The translations under genes and the position numbers were made by a program. 64,000 nucleotides of DNA from JAGLQA01 sp023135565 (GTDB lineage: Bacteria > Acidobacteriota > Aminicenantia > UBA2199), in the NCBI GenBank assembly GCA_030639305.1, contig DAOWCY010000004.1:1-64000 (forward strand), in the 5' to 3' direction. The notes beneath the pieces were generated by a model. The model was not told the origin of the DNA, did not search any database, and saw nothing but the letters and a program-made list of their open reading frames with translations. Positions 1 through 7,404 of the stretch are shown piece by piece. Numbering within the stretch: the stretch's first letter is position 1; each line of letters starts with the position of its first letter.

Positions 1-55
1 GGGACACCACACGTCCTTTTACTTTTTCTAATTCTATGCTTCTTTGCTGATTCAT
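1..55 (-). CDS. 5' end of an unidentified gene running off the left edge
   Basis: Only 18 codons lie inside the window (begins MNQQRSIELEKV). The start is supported by a good Shine-Dalgarno sequence (AAGGAG, about 7 bases before the ATG at 53-55 on the minus strand). No function can be given from so short a stretch. The sequence upstream (56-236) is AT-rich and could hold its promoter, but no convincing -35/-10 pair was seen. Confidence 0.45.
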   Translation of the reverse strand, partial: MNQQRSIELEKVKGRVVS

Positions 56-236
56 CTTTTACTCCTTAAATTTTTTTTAACAAGCTTAGCCTGTTGTGTA
101 ATTTTAAGGGTCGCCATTTGGCACAAATACGAGAGGGGTGGTTCCGAGGAACGAGGAACCGGGGTGTGTTAAATCTTCGCGAAAAAACAAGATTTTTTTC
201 GATAAGTAGTATAGGGTGGGTGCACCGTATTTTTTG

Positions 237-780
237 GTTAAAAGTCGTGGGTGTTTTCGTTTAAAATTGGCTAAAAGTCAGGGATGTTTCATGACCTTTT
301 AGGCTAAATGTAGAGGGTGTTTTAATTTGAAATTGGCTAGAAGTCAGGGGTGTTCTCGCTACCGCGAGAATAGCTTTCAGCATTCGGCATTCGGCACTCA
401 GCTTTTGGCTACCAGCTTCATCTACTCTTGCTTCCCCGTCGTCTTGACGGCCTTCATTGAGCACGGATGCCATCATTTTTGGTTAAAAGTCAGGGGTGTT
501 TCAAGCTATTTTTGGCTAAAAGTCAGGGGTGTTCACGCTGTCGATAGAATAGTTTTCAGCATTCGGCACTCGGCACTCAGTTTTTGGCTATCAGCTTCAT
601 CTACTCTTGCTTCCCCGTCGTCTTGACGGCCTTCATTGAGCACGGATGCCATCATTTTTGGTTAAAAGTCAGGGGTGTTTTCGCTGCCGCGAAAACAGCC
701 TTCAGCATTCGGCATTCGGCACTCAGCTTTTGGCTATCAGCTTCATCTATTCTTATTTTCCCGTCGTTTTGACACTTTCA
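237..780. repeat. Degenerate interspersed repeat array between the left-edge gene and the multihaem cytochrome gene
   Basis: Two nested repeats are visible. A roughly 20-base unit of the form GGYTAAAAGTCAGGGGTGTT recurs at about 237, 268, 303, 333, 481, 514 and 660, with a few changes per copy. A longer unit starting CAGCATTCGGCAYTCGGCAC and running about 80-120 bases starts at 378, 557 and 703, and the last copy is partial. The two full long copies also share a run that includes CCCCGTCGTCTTGACGGCC. Spacing is irregular (179 and 146 bases) and there are no unique equal-length spacers, so this is not a CRISPR. Open frames across it are by-products of the repeat. The rest of the 56-896 gap holds nothing else recognised. 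Confidence 0.75.
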
Positions 781-896
781 TAGGGTGGTGCGCCGCACCC
801 CGGTTTAAAATCATGGTTGTTTTATAACGAAAACGGTTGACTTTTTCTCCCAGGTATAAGAAAATATGGCTATGAATAAAAATAAGGAAAAGCGCC

Positions 897-2906
897 ATGA
901 AAAAAATTAAAAAAATCTTTAAACTTTTTAAGGACAATCTCGTATCCCTGCACCGGTTGATCTGGGGAAGAGGCTGGAAAAAATTTATCATTGCAATTAT
1001 CGTCACATTAGTAGTCATAACCGCGGTCATGATTTTGACCATGGAGGTCACTTCCAGGCCGAAATTTTGCAGCACCTGCCACTACATGAAACCCTATTAC
1101 GCCAGTTGGCAGGAATCTTCCCACAGCGAAGTAACCTGTACCGACTGCCACTTCCCACCGGGGATCAAAAGCAAAATAAAAGGCAAGTTAACCGCCCTTT
1201 CCATGCTGGTAAACTATTTTACCGGCGTTTATAAAAAAGGCAAACCCTGGGCGGAAATTTCCGACGAGAGCTGCATGCGCGGCGGCTGCCACGATACGAA
1301 ACTACTGTCCGGCAAAACCCTCTATAAGAAAAATATTATATTCGATCATACGCCCCACTTAACGGCGCTGCGCCGGGGGAAAAAATTACGCTGCACCGGC
1401 TGCCATTCCCAGATTGTGCAGGGAAGCCACCTCTCCGTGACGGAGAGCACCTGTTTCCTCTGCCATTTTAAAGGCGTCACCGCTAAAAAAGAGATAAATA
1501 GGTGCACTAAGTGCCATGAGCCGCCGGTTGCCGAAAAAGGGGCGGATACGCCGGTTGTTTTCGACCACAAACAGGTAATGGAGAAAAAAATGGATTGCTG
1601 GAAATGTCACGGCGAAATGGTTGTGGGTGACGGCGCTGTTCCCAAAAACCGCTGCAGCAATTGCCATGCTGAATTAGATAAATTAAAACGCTATGACGAT
1701 ACGGAATTTATGCATAAAAACCACATTACCGACCACAAGGTAGAGTGTGAACGCTGCCATACGGAAATCCAACACAAGTCGGTTGCCAGGACAGAGTTTG
1801 TCAAACCCGATTGTCATTCCTGTCACCCCGATTTTCATAAAGCGCAGCTCTATCTTTTTACCGGCTCCGGGGGAAAGGGCCTGCCCAAACACCCCAGCCC
1901 CATGTTCGATGCCGGTCTGAATTGCCAGGCCTGCCACATCTACCACGACTTCGCCGATGATTTCAAAGAGAAAGGGGAAACCTTTGCCGCCGATGCAAAA
2001 TCCTGCGACCCCTGCCACGGCGAAGGCTATCACAAAATCCTAAGCACATGGAAACAGCAGACCTCGCGAAAACTTTCCCAGGTGGACAATGTATTAAAAA
2101 CCGCTAAAAAAACGATTGCCGCGAAAAAGAACAACGCCGCTTACCCGGAAGCGGAGCAAGCCCTAAAAGATGCGCTTTATAATTACAACCTGGTCAAATT
2201 CGGCAAATCCATTCACAATATCGCTTTTGCCAACCAACTGCTGGAGAAATCCTACCTGCTGGCCGAAGAAAGCCTGAAGATGTTAAATATCACAGCCCGG
2301 CTGCCCTACTTTGAACGGGAAAGCAAATTGGTTCCCGGCGAGTGTTCCAACTGCCATGCCGGGGTGGAACGCACGGAAAAGAGGGTTTTCGGTTGGGTTT
2401 TCCCCCATTACAAGCACTTAATAACGGAGGGTTTAACCTGTACGCGCTGCCATTCCCACCAACGCAAGCATGGCGAACTCATCATTCGGAAGCAGGATTG
2501 TATGAGTTGTCACCATAAAGATAAACAGAAGCAGTGCAAAGAGTGTCATGAAATACAGGATGCGATTTACTTCAGCAAGTTGGCCTTTTCCACCTTAGAT
2601 ATGCCCAATGTGATGGCCGAAGATGTAAGCTGCGGTGATTGTCACCAGGATGAACAGGAAAACATTTTCCGCCCCGGGAAAGAGAACTGTTCCAATTGTC
2701 ATGATAAAGAGTATGAAGATTTCTTCAGCCAATGGCAGGAGGACAGCCTGGAACTTTTAGAAAGGCTGCGGGAAAAAGTGCGCAGAGGGAACCTGCGCCG
2801 GGGGGATAAAGCCTATGATACCCTGCTTTTCTTAGAAAAGGACGGCAGTAAAGGCATCCACAACCCCGAACTTTACCAGGAGCTAATCGAAGAGGCGCTT
2901 AAATAG
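897..2906 (+). CDS. Membrane-anchored multihaem cytochrome c with NapC/NirT-like N-terminus, about 18 haems
   Basis: Predicted periplasmic electron carrier of 669 residues. A single hydrophobic segment (about residues 28-51) would anchor it in the inner membrane. The first haem motif is CSTCHYM (from residue 58), the CXXCHxM form seen in NapC/NrfH quinol-oxidising proteins. I count 17 CXXCH motifs plus one CX4CH motif (CMRGGCH, residues 126-132), so up to 18 covalent haems. A haem-free, Lys/Ala-rich helical stretch of about 100 residues (about 375-480) splits the haems into 12 plus 6. The start follows AAGGA and a short spacer. It is followed in the same direction by the RseC-like gene. A quinol dehydrogenase or conduit role is inferred from the NapC-like head; the terminal acceptor cannot be told. 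The haem number is unusual for the family, which is normally tetrahaem. Confidence 0.9.
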   Translation: MKKIKKIFKLFKDNLVSLHRLIWGRGWKKFIIAIIVTLVVITAVMILTMEVTSRPKFCSTCHYMKPYYASWQESSHSEVTCTDCHFPPGIKSKIKGKLTALSMLVNYFTGVYKKGKPWAEISDESCMRGGCHDTKLLSGKTLYKKNIIFDHTPHLTALRRGKKLRCTGCHSQIVQGSHLSVTESTCFLCHFKGVTAKKEINRCTKCHEPPVAEKGADTPVVFDHKQVMEKKMDCWKCHGEMVVGDGAVPKNRCSNCHAELDKLKRYDDTEFMHKNHITDHKVECERCHTEIQHKSVARTEFVKPDCHSCHPDFHKAQLYLFTGSGGKGLPKHPSPMFDAGLNCQACHIYHDFADDFKEKGETFAADAKSCDPCHGEGYHKILSTWKQQTSRKLSQVDNVLKTAKKTIAAKKNNAAYPEAEQALKDALYNYNLVKFGKSIHNIAFANQLLEKSYLLAEESLKMLNITARLPYFERESKLVPGECSNCHAGVERTEKRVFGWVFPHYKHLITEGLTCTRCHSHQRKHGELIIRKQDCMSCHHKDKQKQCKECHEIQDAIYFSKLAFSTLDMPNVMAEDVSCGDCHQDEQENIFRPGKENCSNCHDKEYEDFFSQWQEDSLELLERLREKVRRGNLRRGDKAYDTLLFLEKDGSKGIHNPELYQELIEEALK

Positions 2907-2989
2907 AATTATGAACTATGAGTGATGAGTGATCAGGGGGCTGGCTCTCCCCGGCCCCTTATGGTATAATAGGCCATCAGGTGAATGTA

Positions 2990-3424
2990 ATGAGTACTGA
3001 ACAAGGAACCATAACCAAAATTGACGGGAATACAGCCTCTGTCCTCATCAGGCGAAGCTCCATGTGCGAGACCTGCAAAAGCAGCGGCGTGTGCCACTCC
3101 TTAAGCGGCGACCAAAATATGGAAGCGGAAGCCTTTAATACTGCCGGGGGGCAGGTGGGAGACAGGGTGGTTTTAAAGATTCCATCAAAGTCCCTGTTGA
3201 AGATTTCTTTTGTTTTTTATATGATCCCGGTGATTTTCTTGATCGCCGGTGTGATTCTCGGCATCAAAGCCGGGGGCAGCGAACTATACGGCCTTCTTTC
3301 CGGTGTGTTGGCCTGCGCTGTTTCTTACCTGGTAATAAAAGTTTTCGCCGGGCGAGTGAAAGATAAAAAAGATTATATGCCCGAAGTGATCAGGGTTTTC
3401 CCAACGCCCGGGGAAATTTCGTAG
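2990..3424 (+). CDS. rseC: RseC/MucC-family inner-membrane protein
   Basis: A 144-residue protein with an N-terminal OB-like segment, a Cys cluster (CETCKSSGVCHS, about residues 26-37) and two hydrophobic segments (about 66-90 and 96-117), the layout of RseC/MucC proteins. Family members are tied to redox control (SoxR reduction, sigma-E) and often occur near Rnf-type genes; an Rnf operon lies 15 kb away. A GTG at 2981 would add three residues, but ATG 2990 is preferred because AGGTGA at 2979-2984 sits 5 bases before it. A TATAAT at 2965-2970 could be a -10 element, but its -35 is poor. Probably partly co-transcribed with the upstream cytochrome gene. Confidence 0.8.
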   Translation: MSTEQGTITKIDGNTASVLIRRSSMCETCKSSGVCHSLSGDQNMEAEAFNTAGGQVGDRVVLKIPSKSLLKISFVFYMIPVIFLIAGVILGIKAGGSELYGLLSGVLACAVSYLVIKVFAGRVKDKKDYMPEVIRVFPTPGEIS

Positions 3425-3450
3425 GATTATTTTTTTATGCCTCCGGCGGG

Positions 3451-3480
3451 CAGGGGGCTTTTTTGAAAAACCGCCCCCTG
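3451..3480 (+). terminator. GC-rich stem-loop after the RseC-like gene
   Basis: CAGGGGGC (3451-3458) pairs with GCCCCCTG (3473-3480), with an inner T6/A5 stretch. It starts 26 bases after the stop codon, and the opposite-strand gene at 3553 converges on it, so it may act in both directions. The same element (CCTCCGGCGG, then a G-run, TTTTTTGAAAAA, a C-run) recurs at 50738-50805 inside a coding region, so it belongs to a dispersed repeat family. Confidence 0.5.
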
Positions 3481-3552
3481 CACCCCCACAAAACTTTCGT
3501 TAAGTGAAAAGCTCCCCTTATAGGTTCCCCGCGGGGTGAGATATATCGAGGT

Positions 3553-4482
3553 CTACTTCACATGCAAGTGATTCTTGACGATCTCCTGCCACTTCTCTTT
3601 GTCTATATGAGCGCTGAGGTCTTTTACCATTTCCGCGCCGTCATGCATGGTGACTCCGGCTTTGTCGCTTATGGTTTTGCTCAACAGGTTGGATTCATCC
3701 AACATCCAGGCCCTTGCTTCAGCGCCTTTTAAAAAGTTCTTGTTGCTTTTGGTGATATTCTTGGGTTCTATGGTCATTAACCAACCGTCTTTATAAGGTT
3801 CTTCGGTTACTTTCCCGGCATCTTCGACAACATCCCTGTTGACCGAATCTACTACACCGGCTGCAGGAGCGATAAACTCTAAATCGCCATATTCATGATT
3901 GACTGTCCAGGCATACTGTTCTAAGTCTAGATTGCGGCCTACCGGCGGCAGTTTGATTCCTTTAGTTTTGCCGATGATGCGCCTGGCAAAATCGTCGATG
4001 CCGACCCGGTACTTGCCGTTTCTCTGTAAGTGCAGCCAGGTGTGGTTGCGGAAATAATAATACTCTTCGCTCATAAAAAAACCGGCTACCTGGTCTAAAG
4101 CAGGCACATATACCGGCTGCATGCGATCCTGCATCATCTGGTCGTAAGAACACTCGCCGCAGCGAAAACTATTGGGGCAAATTTTATAAGGCACATCCCC
4201 GGACATCATGTAACGGCACTTCCTCTGGTCCGCCGGGAGTTCGCGGAACTTCTCCATCCATTCGACGATCTGCTTCTTCTCGGCTGCGCCCGGCCTATTT
4301 TCTAATACTGCTTCTTTACTCTTTTGGGCCTGGTTGGACATGGCCAGGTCGAAAGAACAGGAAGTACACTGGAATTGGTTAGTACACAATTTGAAGGAAA
4401 CTACGCCGGTCTCCATCCAGATACATTTTCTTTCACCCGTAGGGATGATTCTTAAACCTTGACTCGTTTTACTATTATTCAT
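3553..4482 (-). CDS. GcvH-like protein with two Cys4 modules and no lipoyl lysine
   Basis: Start fixed at 4482 by a strong GGAGGATAAA-ATG; an upstream in-frame Met at 4545 lacks this. The 309-residue product has two copies of the pattern C-x12-C-x5-C-x2-C (about residues 19-42 and 90-113), which look like metal or Fe-S binding modules. A domain resembling glycine-cleavage H protein follows (about 140-265, with NHTWLHL and APAAGVVDSVN). In true GcvH the lipoylated Lys lies eight residues before the Pro of the YxPVSG motif; here that position is Tyr. So it is probably not lipoylated and not part of a glycine cleavage system (no gcvP or gcvT nearby). An electron-transfer or scaffold role is only a guess. 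Confidence 0.75.
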   Translation of the reverse strand: MNNSKTSQGLRIIPTGERKCIWMETGVVSFKLCTNQFQCTSCSFDLAMSNQAQKSKEAVLENRPGAAEKKQIVEWMEKFRELPADQRKCRYMMSGDVPYKICPNSFRCGECSYDQMMQDRMQPVYVPALDQVAGFFMSEEYYYFRNHTWLHLQRNGKYRVGIDDFARRIIGKTKGIKLPPVGRNLDLEQYAWTVNHEYGDLEFIAPAAGVVDSVNRDVVEDAGKVTEEPYKDGWLMTIEPKNITKSNKNFLKGAEARAWMLDESNLLSKTISDKAGVTMHDGAEMVKDLSAHIDKEKWQEIVKNHLHVK

Positions 4483-4517
4483 TTTATCCTCCTTCAGGAA
4501 TTTTTTTTTCTGTTTCA

Positions 4518-4545
4518 TATATAATACATGCAAATTCGCTGCCAA
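4518..4545 (-). promoter_or_regulatory. Candidate sigma-70 promoter of the GcvH-like gene
   Basis: On the minus strand, TTGGCA (4540-4545) and TATATA (4518-4523) are separated by 16 bases, and lie just upstream of the strong RBS and ATG at 4482. Confidence 0.5.
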
Positions 4546-4724
4546 AGCCCCACCATTCTATTATTTTATTATTATAAAATCGGAAAGCATTGATATAAGA
4601 GCATTTCCAACTCATCAAACTGAACCGGGACGAAGTGTTTGCCCCGGGTACCGGGTTCCAGCTCTCAAAAAAGTGTTGAAATTTTAAACAACAGGCGTTT
4701 AATTATTCAACACTTTGCCTCCGC

Positions 4725-5000
4725 CGGGGGTGCGGCGCACCCACCCTATAAGCCGCTGCGCGGCAAGGAGCGCATTTCTCTTTTAAATCAATAAAAGTTT
4801 TGTTCAAACTTTTTCAAAAGTTTGGTCCCCGGCAGGGCCGCCCAATGCTGTTGCTTTAAGGAGAAAAGATGCCTCCGGCGGCTCTCCGAGGGCCAGGGGG
4901 AGGCTCCCCCTGGACCCCCCATTATTGCTTCGCAAAACACACCAAGCCTTAAGGCAACAGTATTGCAGGGCCGCCGGAGGCAATTTGATAAAAAAACAAA
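4725..5000. repeat. Cluster of dispersed palindromic repeats in the 4483-5124 gap
   Basis: Contains several modules seen elsewhere in the window. One is GTGCGGCGCACCCACCCTATAAGCCGC (about 4729-4756). Another is AAGTTTTGTTCAAACTTTTTC followed by AAAAGTTTGG (4796-4826), followed by a GGCAGGGCCGCC stretch. A further GCCTCCGGCGGCTCTCC module (4870-) carries a long G/C hairpin. Related copies lie at 7110-7320, 9128-9195, 26387-26445, 46010-46062 and inside the gene at 48868. Open frames here on both strands are shadows of the repeats. Confidence 0.8.
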
Positions 5001-5053
5001 CTTCTTAGTCAACCGGAGCAATGCAAAATTAGCAGTTAGCATTGAAAATTTAG

Positions 5054-5082
5054 CATCCGACAGCACCGGCTTCTGTCGGATG
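5054..5082 (-). terminator. Stem-loop downstream of the archaemetzincin gene
   Basis: CATCCGACAG (5054-5063) pairs perfectly with CTGTCGGATG (5073-5082) around a 9-base loop. It lies 43 bases past the stop of the minus-strand gene and is followed on that strand by CTAAATTTTC, a weak U-rich tract, as expected of an intrinsic terminator. Confidence 0.55.
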
Positions 5083-5124
5083 TTAATTGCTCATTGCTAA
5101 ATGTTTAAATGCTAATTGACCTGC

Positions 5125-5664
5125 TCAACAGGCGGACGGCAGCCGCGTTATACATGTAGGGCAGAAGGCATTTGATTTTTCATCGGTATCCGCGATTTTG
5201 CTGGAAGGGTACATGATACAATTTTTATCTTTGCAGTGCATCAGGCCGAAGGTATGGCCGACCTCATGAACGGCTTCTTTTTCGCACCGGGAGAGAAATA
5301 CGTCCCGGTCTGAGATTTGATGGCCTTCCCCACGCAGCCGGTACAGGGACATCAGCGCACAGGTTCCCCCTAACTGCGCCTCCCCGTACAAGCGGACAAA
5401 AATCGGCGAGTAAAGGTCTAATTGGGTAACGGCTAATAATTTACCGGTATTTTTTTGTACTCGCTGTGACAGGAAATACAACATTTCCGTGGAATTGCAT
5501 TTTAATCGGTACAAAAAATCTTCTAAAGGTGCGGAAGAAAATTCCTGCCAGGATGTAAAGCGGGTGGTCAGGTTGAAAGTGCGTTCAAGAGAGGCGGAGA
5601 TATGTTCCAGGACGTAAGAACCGATTTCATCTACTGTTAGGATGGTTATATTTTGACCGGTCAT
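5125..5664 (-). CDS. amzA: Archaemetzincin-family zinc metallopeptidase
   Basis: A 179-residue protein carrying the full archaemetzincin signature: HEVGHTFGLMHC (zinc ligands His, His, His, with catalytic Glu), then CxxxxCxM (Met-turn), and a C-terminal CPTC pair that binds a second zinc. Length is normal for the family, whose natural substrates are largely unknown. It has no signal peptide, so it is probably cytoplasmic. The ATG overlaps the stop of the upstream NtrC-type regulator gene (ATGA), so the two are translationally coupled and probably act in one pathway. The family assignment is firm; the role is not known. Confidence 0.9.
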   Translation of the reverse strand: MTGQNITILTVDEIGSYVLEHISASLERTFNLTTRFTSWQEFSSAPLEDFLYRLKCNSTEMLYFLSQRVQKNTGKLLAVTQLDLYSPIFVRLYGEAQLGGTCALMSLYRLRGEGHQISDRDVFLSRCEKEAVHEVGHTFGLMHCKDKNCIMYPSSKIADTDEKSNAFCPTCITRLPSAC

Positions 5665-7061
5665 TCATTTTCGTCTTTAATTTTTTGGTCTTTATTTTCG
5701 ATATTGTATTTTTTGATTTTATTGTACAAAGTAACCCTGTCGATTTCCAGTTCTTTAGCTGTTTTCGAGATATTCCAATGGTGCTCCTTCAAGGTTTTTT
5801 TTATGTGCTGTTTCTCAACTTCCTGAAGGGTTTTTAATTGGGGCATTGTCCCGGTGTCGGGTTCGGTTTTCGCTTCCCTGACTATATCCGGCAGGTCCCG
5901 GGGGGTGATTTCACTGTTTTTGCACACCACCACCCCCCTTTCGATGACATTTTCCAATTCCCTGATATTCCCCGGCCATTTGTAAGCGATCAGCAGTTCC
6001 ATAGCCGCGCCGGAGATGGCGTTGATTTTTTTCTTATTTTCGATGGTAAATTTTCTAAAAAAGTGGTTGGCCAGCAGGGGTACATCTTCCTTTTTCTCCC
6101 GCAGCGGCGGCACTTCGATGCTGACCACATTTAAGCGGTAATAGAGGTCTTCACGGAAAGTGCCTTTTTTAATCGCCTCTTCCAGGTTGCGGTTGGTGGC
6201 GGAGATAATCCTTACGTCTATTTTTACCGGTTCTGTGCTGCCCAGGCGGTAAATGACCTTTTCCTGCAGTACCCGCAGCAAATCTACCTGGGTTTTGGGA
6301 CTGATATCGCCGATTTCATCTAAGAATAGGGAGCCGCCGTTGGCCATTTCGATACGTCCTTTGCGGCGATGTTGGGCGCCGGTAAAAGCGCCTTTTTCAT
6401 AGCCGAACAGTTCGCTTTCTAAGAGGGTATCTGGTAGGGCGCCGCAGCTCAGGGCGATCAAAGGGCCGTATTTTCGTTTGCTGTTGGCATGGATGGCCCT
6501 GGCGATCAGTTCTTTGCCGGTGCCGCTTTCGCCGCGGATCATCACTACAGCTTCGGAACCGGCTACAGTGAGGATCAAGTCGAAAATTTCCTCCATTTTT
6601 TTGCTTTTGCCGATAATTTCGTCAACGCCGTATTTTTTTTCTAATTCTTTACGCAGCAGGATATTTTCTTTTTCCAGCATTTTGAATTTGAGGGCCCGTT
6701 TGATAATCTGGCTGACGTTTTCCGGGTCGATTGGTTTGACGATATAATCGAAAGCTCCTAATTTCATTGCCTCTACGGCGGTATCCACTGAAGCATAGGC
6801 GGTCATCAAAAGTATTTGTAGTTCGGGGTCTATTTCTTTGGTTTTTTGCAGTAGTTCGATACCGTCCATGCCCGGCATTTTTATATCCGCCACCATTAGG
6901 TCGCAGCCTTTTGCTTCGACTATTTTCAGGGCTTCGATGCCGTTTTCGGCAGTATCGACGGCGTATCCTTCTTCTTTGAGCCAGTTACCCAAAGATTGGC
7001 GTACGATCAGTTCGTCATCTACCACTAATATTTTGATGCTTGAAATATCATTATTTGCCAC
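5661..7061 (-). CDS. Sigma-54-dependent response regulator (NtrC family)
   Basis: 466 residues in the standard order. A receiver domain (about 8-122) has the phospho-acceptor Asp in MVADIKMPGMDG (about residue 59). A sigma-54 AAA+ domain (about 148-375) has GESGTGKE (Walker A), GAFTGA (sigma-54 contact loop) and GGSLFLDEIGD (Walker B). A Fis-type helix-turn-helix lies at about 420-455. The start codon is GTG at 7061 with GGAG upstream. No kinase gene is adjacent; the two haem-binding kinases at 14-17 kb are possible partners (inference). It forms an operon with the overlapping archaemetzincin gene. Confidence 0.93.
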   Translation of the reverse strand: MANNDISSIKILVVDDELIVRQSLGNWLKEEGYAVDTAENGIEALKIVEAKGCDLMVADIKMPGMDGIELLQKTKEIDPELQILLMTAYASVDTAVEAMKLGAFDYIVKPIDPENVSQIIKRALKFKMLEKENILLRKELEKKYGVDEIIGKSKKMEEIFDLILTVAGSEAVVMIRGESGTGKELIARAIHANSKRKYGPLIALSCGALPDTLLESELFGYEKGAFTGAQHRRKGRIEMANGGSLFLDEIGDISPKTQVDLLRVLQEKVIYRLGSTEPVKIDVRIISATNRNLEEAIKKGTFREDLYYRLNVVSIEVPPLREKKEDVPLLANHFFRKFTIENKKKINAISGAAMELLIAYKWPGNIRELENVIERGVVVCKNSEITPRDLPDIVREAKTEPDTGTMPQLKTLQEVEKQHIKKTLKEHHWNISKTAKELEIDRVTLYNKIKKYNIENKDQKIKDENE

Positions 7062-7107
7062 GGTTATTACTCCAATACATAAGTTTAACCTATCTCCAAA
7101 AATAAAT

Positions 7108-7330
7108 CAAGCCCCGCGGCGCGGGGAGCCTATAAGGGGCTGCCTTTCGAGGTAAGAAAGCTAAATAGTTTCCACCTTTGCCTATACAGTGCAAACACCA
7201 CCGGTCGCTTGTAGGCCCCGGGGGGCGGCACGGGGAGCGCTTTTGATTTTAAATAATTAGAAGTTTTGTTCAAACTTTTTCAAAAGTTTGGCCTCCCCGG
7301 CAGGGGCCGCCGGAGGCAAATAGGTGCGGT
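7108..7330. repeat. Dispersed palindromic repeats in the 7062-7404 gap
   Basis: GCCCCGCGGCGCGGGGAGCC plus TATAAGGGGC (about 7110-7140), then AAGTTTTGTTCAAACTTTTTC and AAAAGTTTGGCCTCCCCGGC (7261-7303) followed by GGCCGCCGGAGGC. The second part is almost identical to 9134-9194 and is found inverted at 26387-26445. No RNA gene is recognised in this gap. Confidence 0.8.
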
Positions 7331-7404
7331 GTGCCGAGGTCCCCAACAATTTTCAATGGGGGCGTCACCCGGCAGGGTCGCCGAAGGCAAATTTGTGAAC
7401 CGTT

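Noticed and set aside
237..780. CRISPR array or coding frames of 60-110 aa in the left repeats
   Set aside because: Repeat spacing is irregular and the frames follow the repeats on both strands, with no ribosome sites or protein-like composition.
4788..5100. Two opposing 92-aa frames
   Set aside because: Both are read through palindromic repeats on opposite strands, so they mirror each other.
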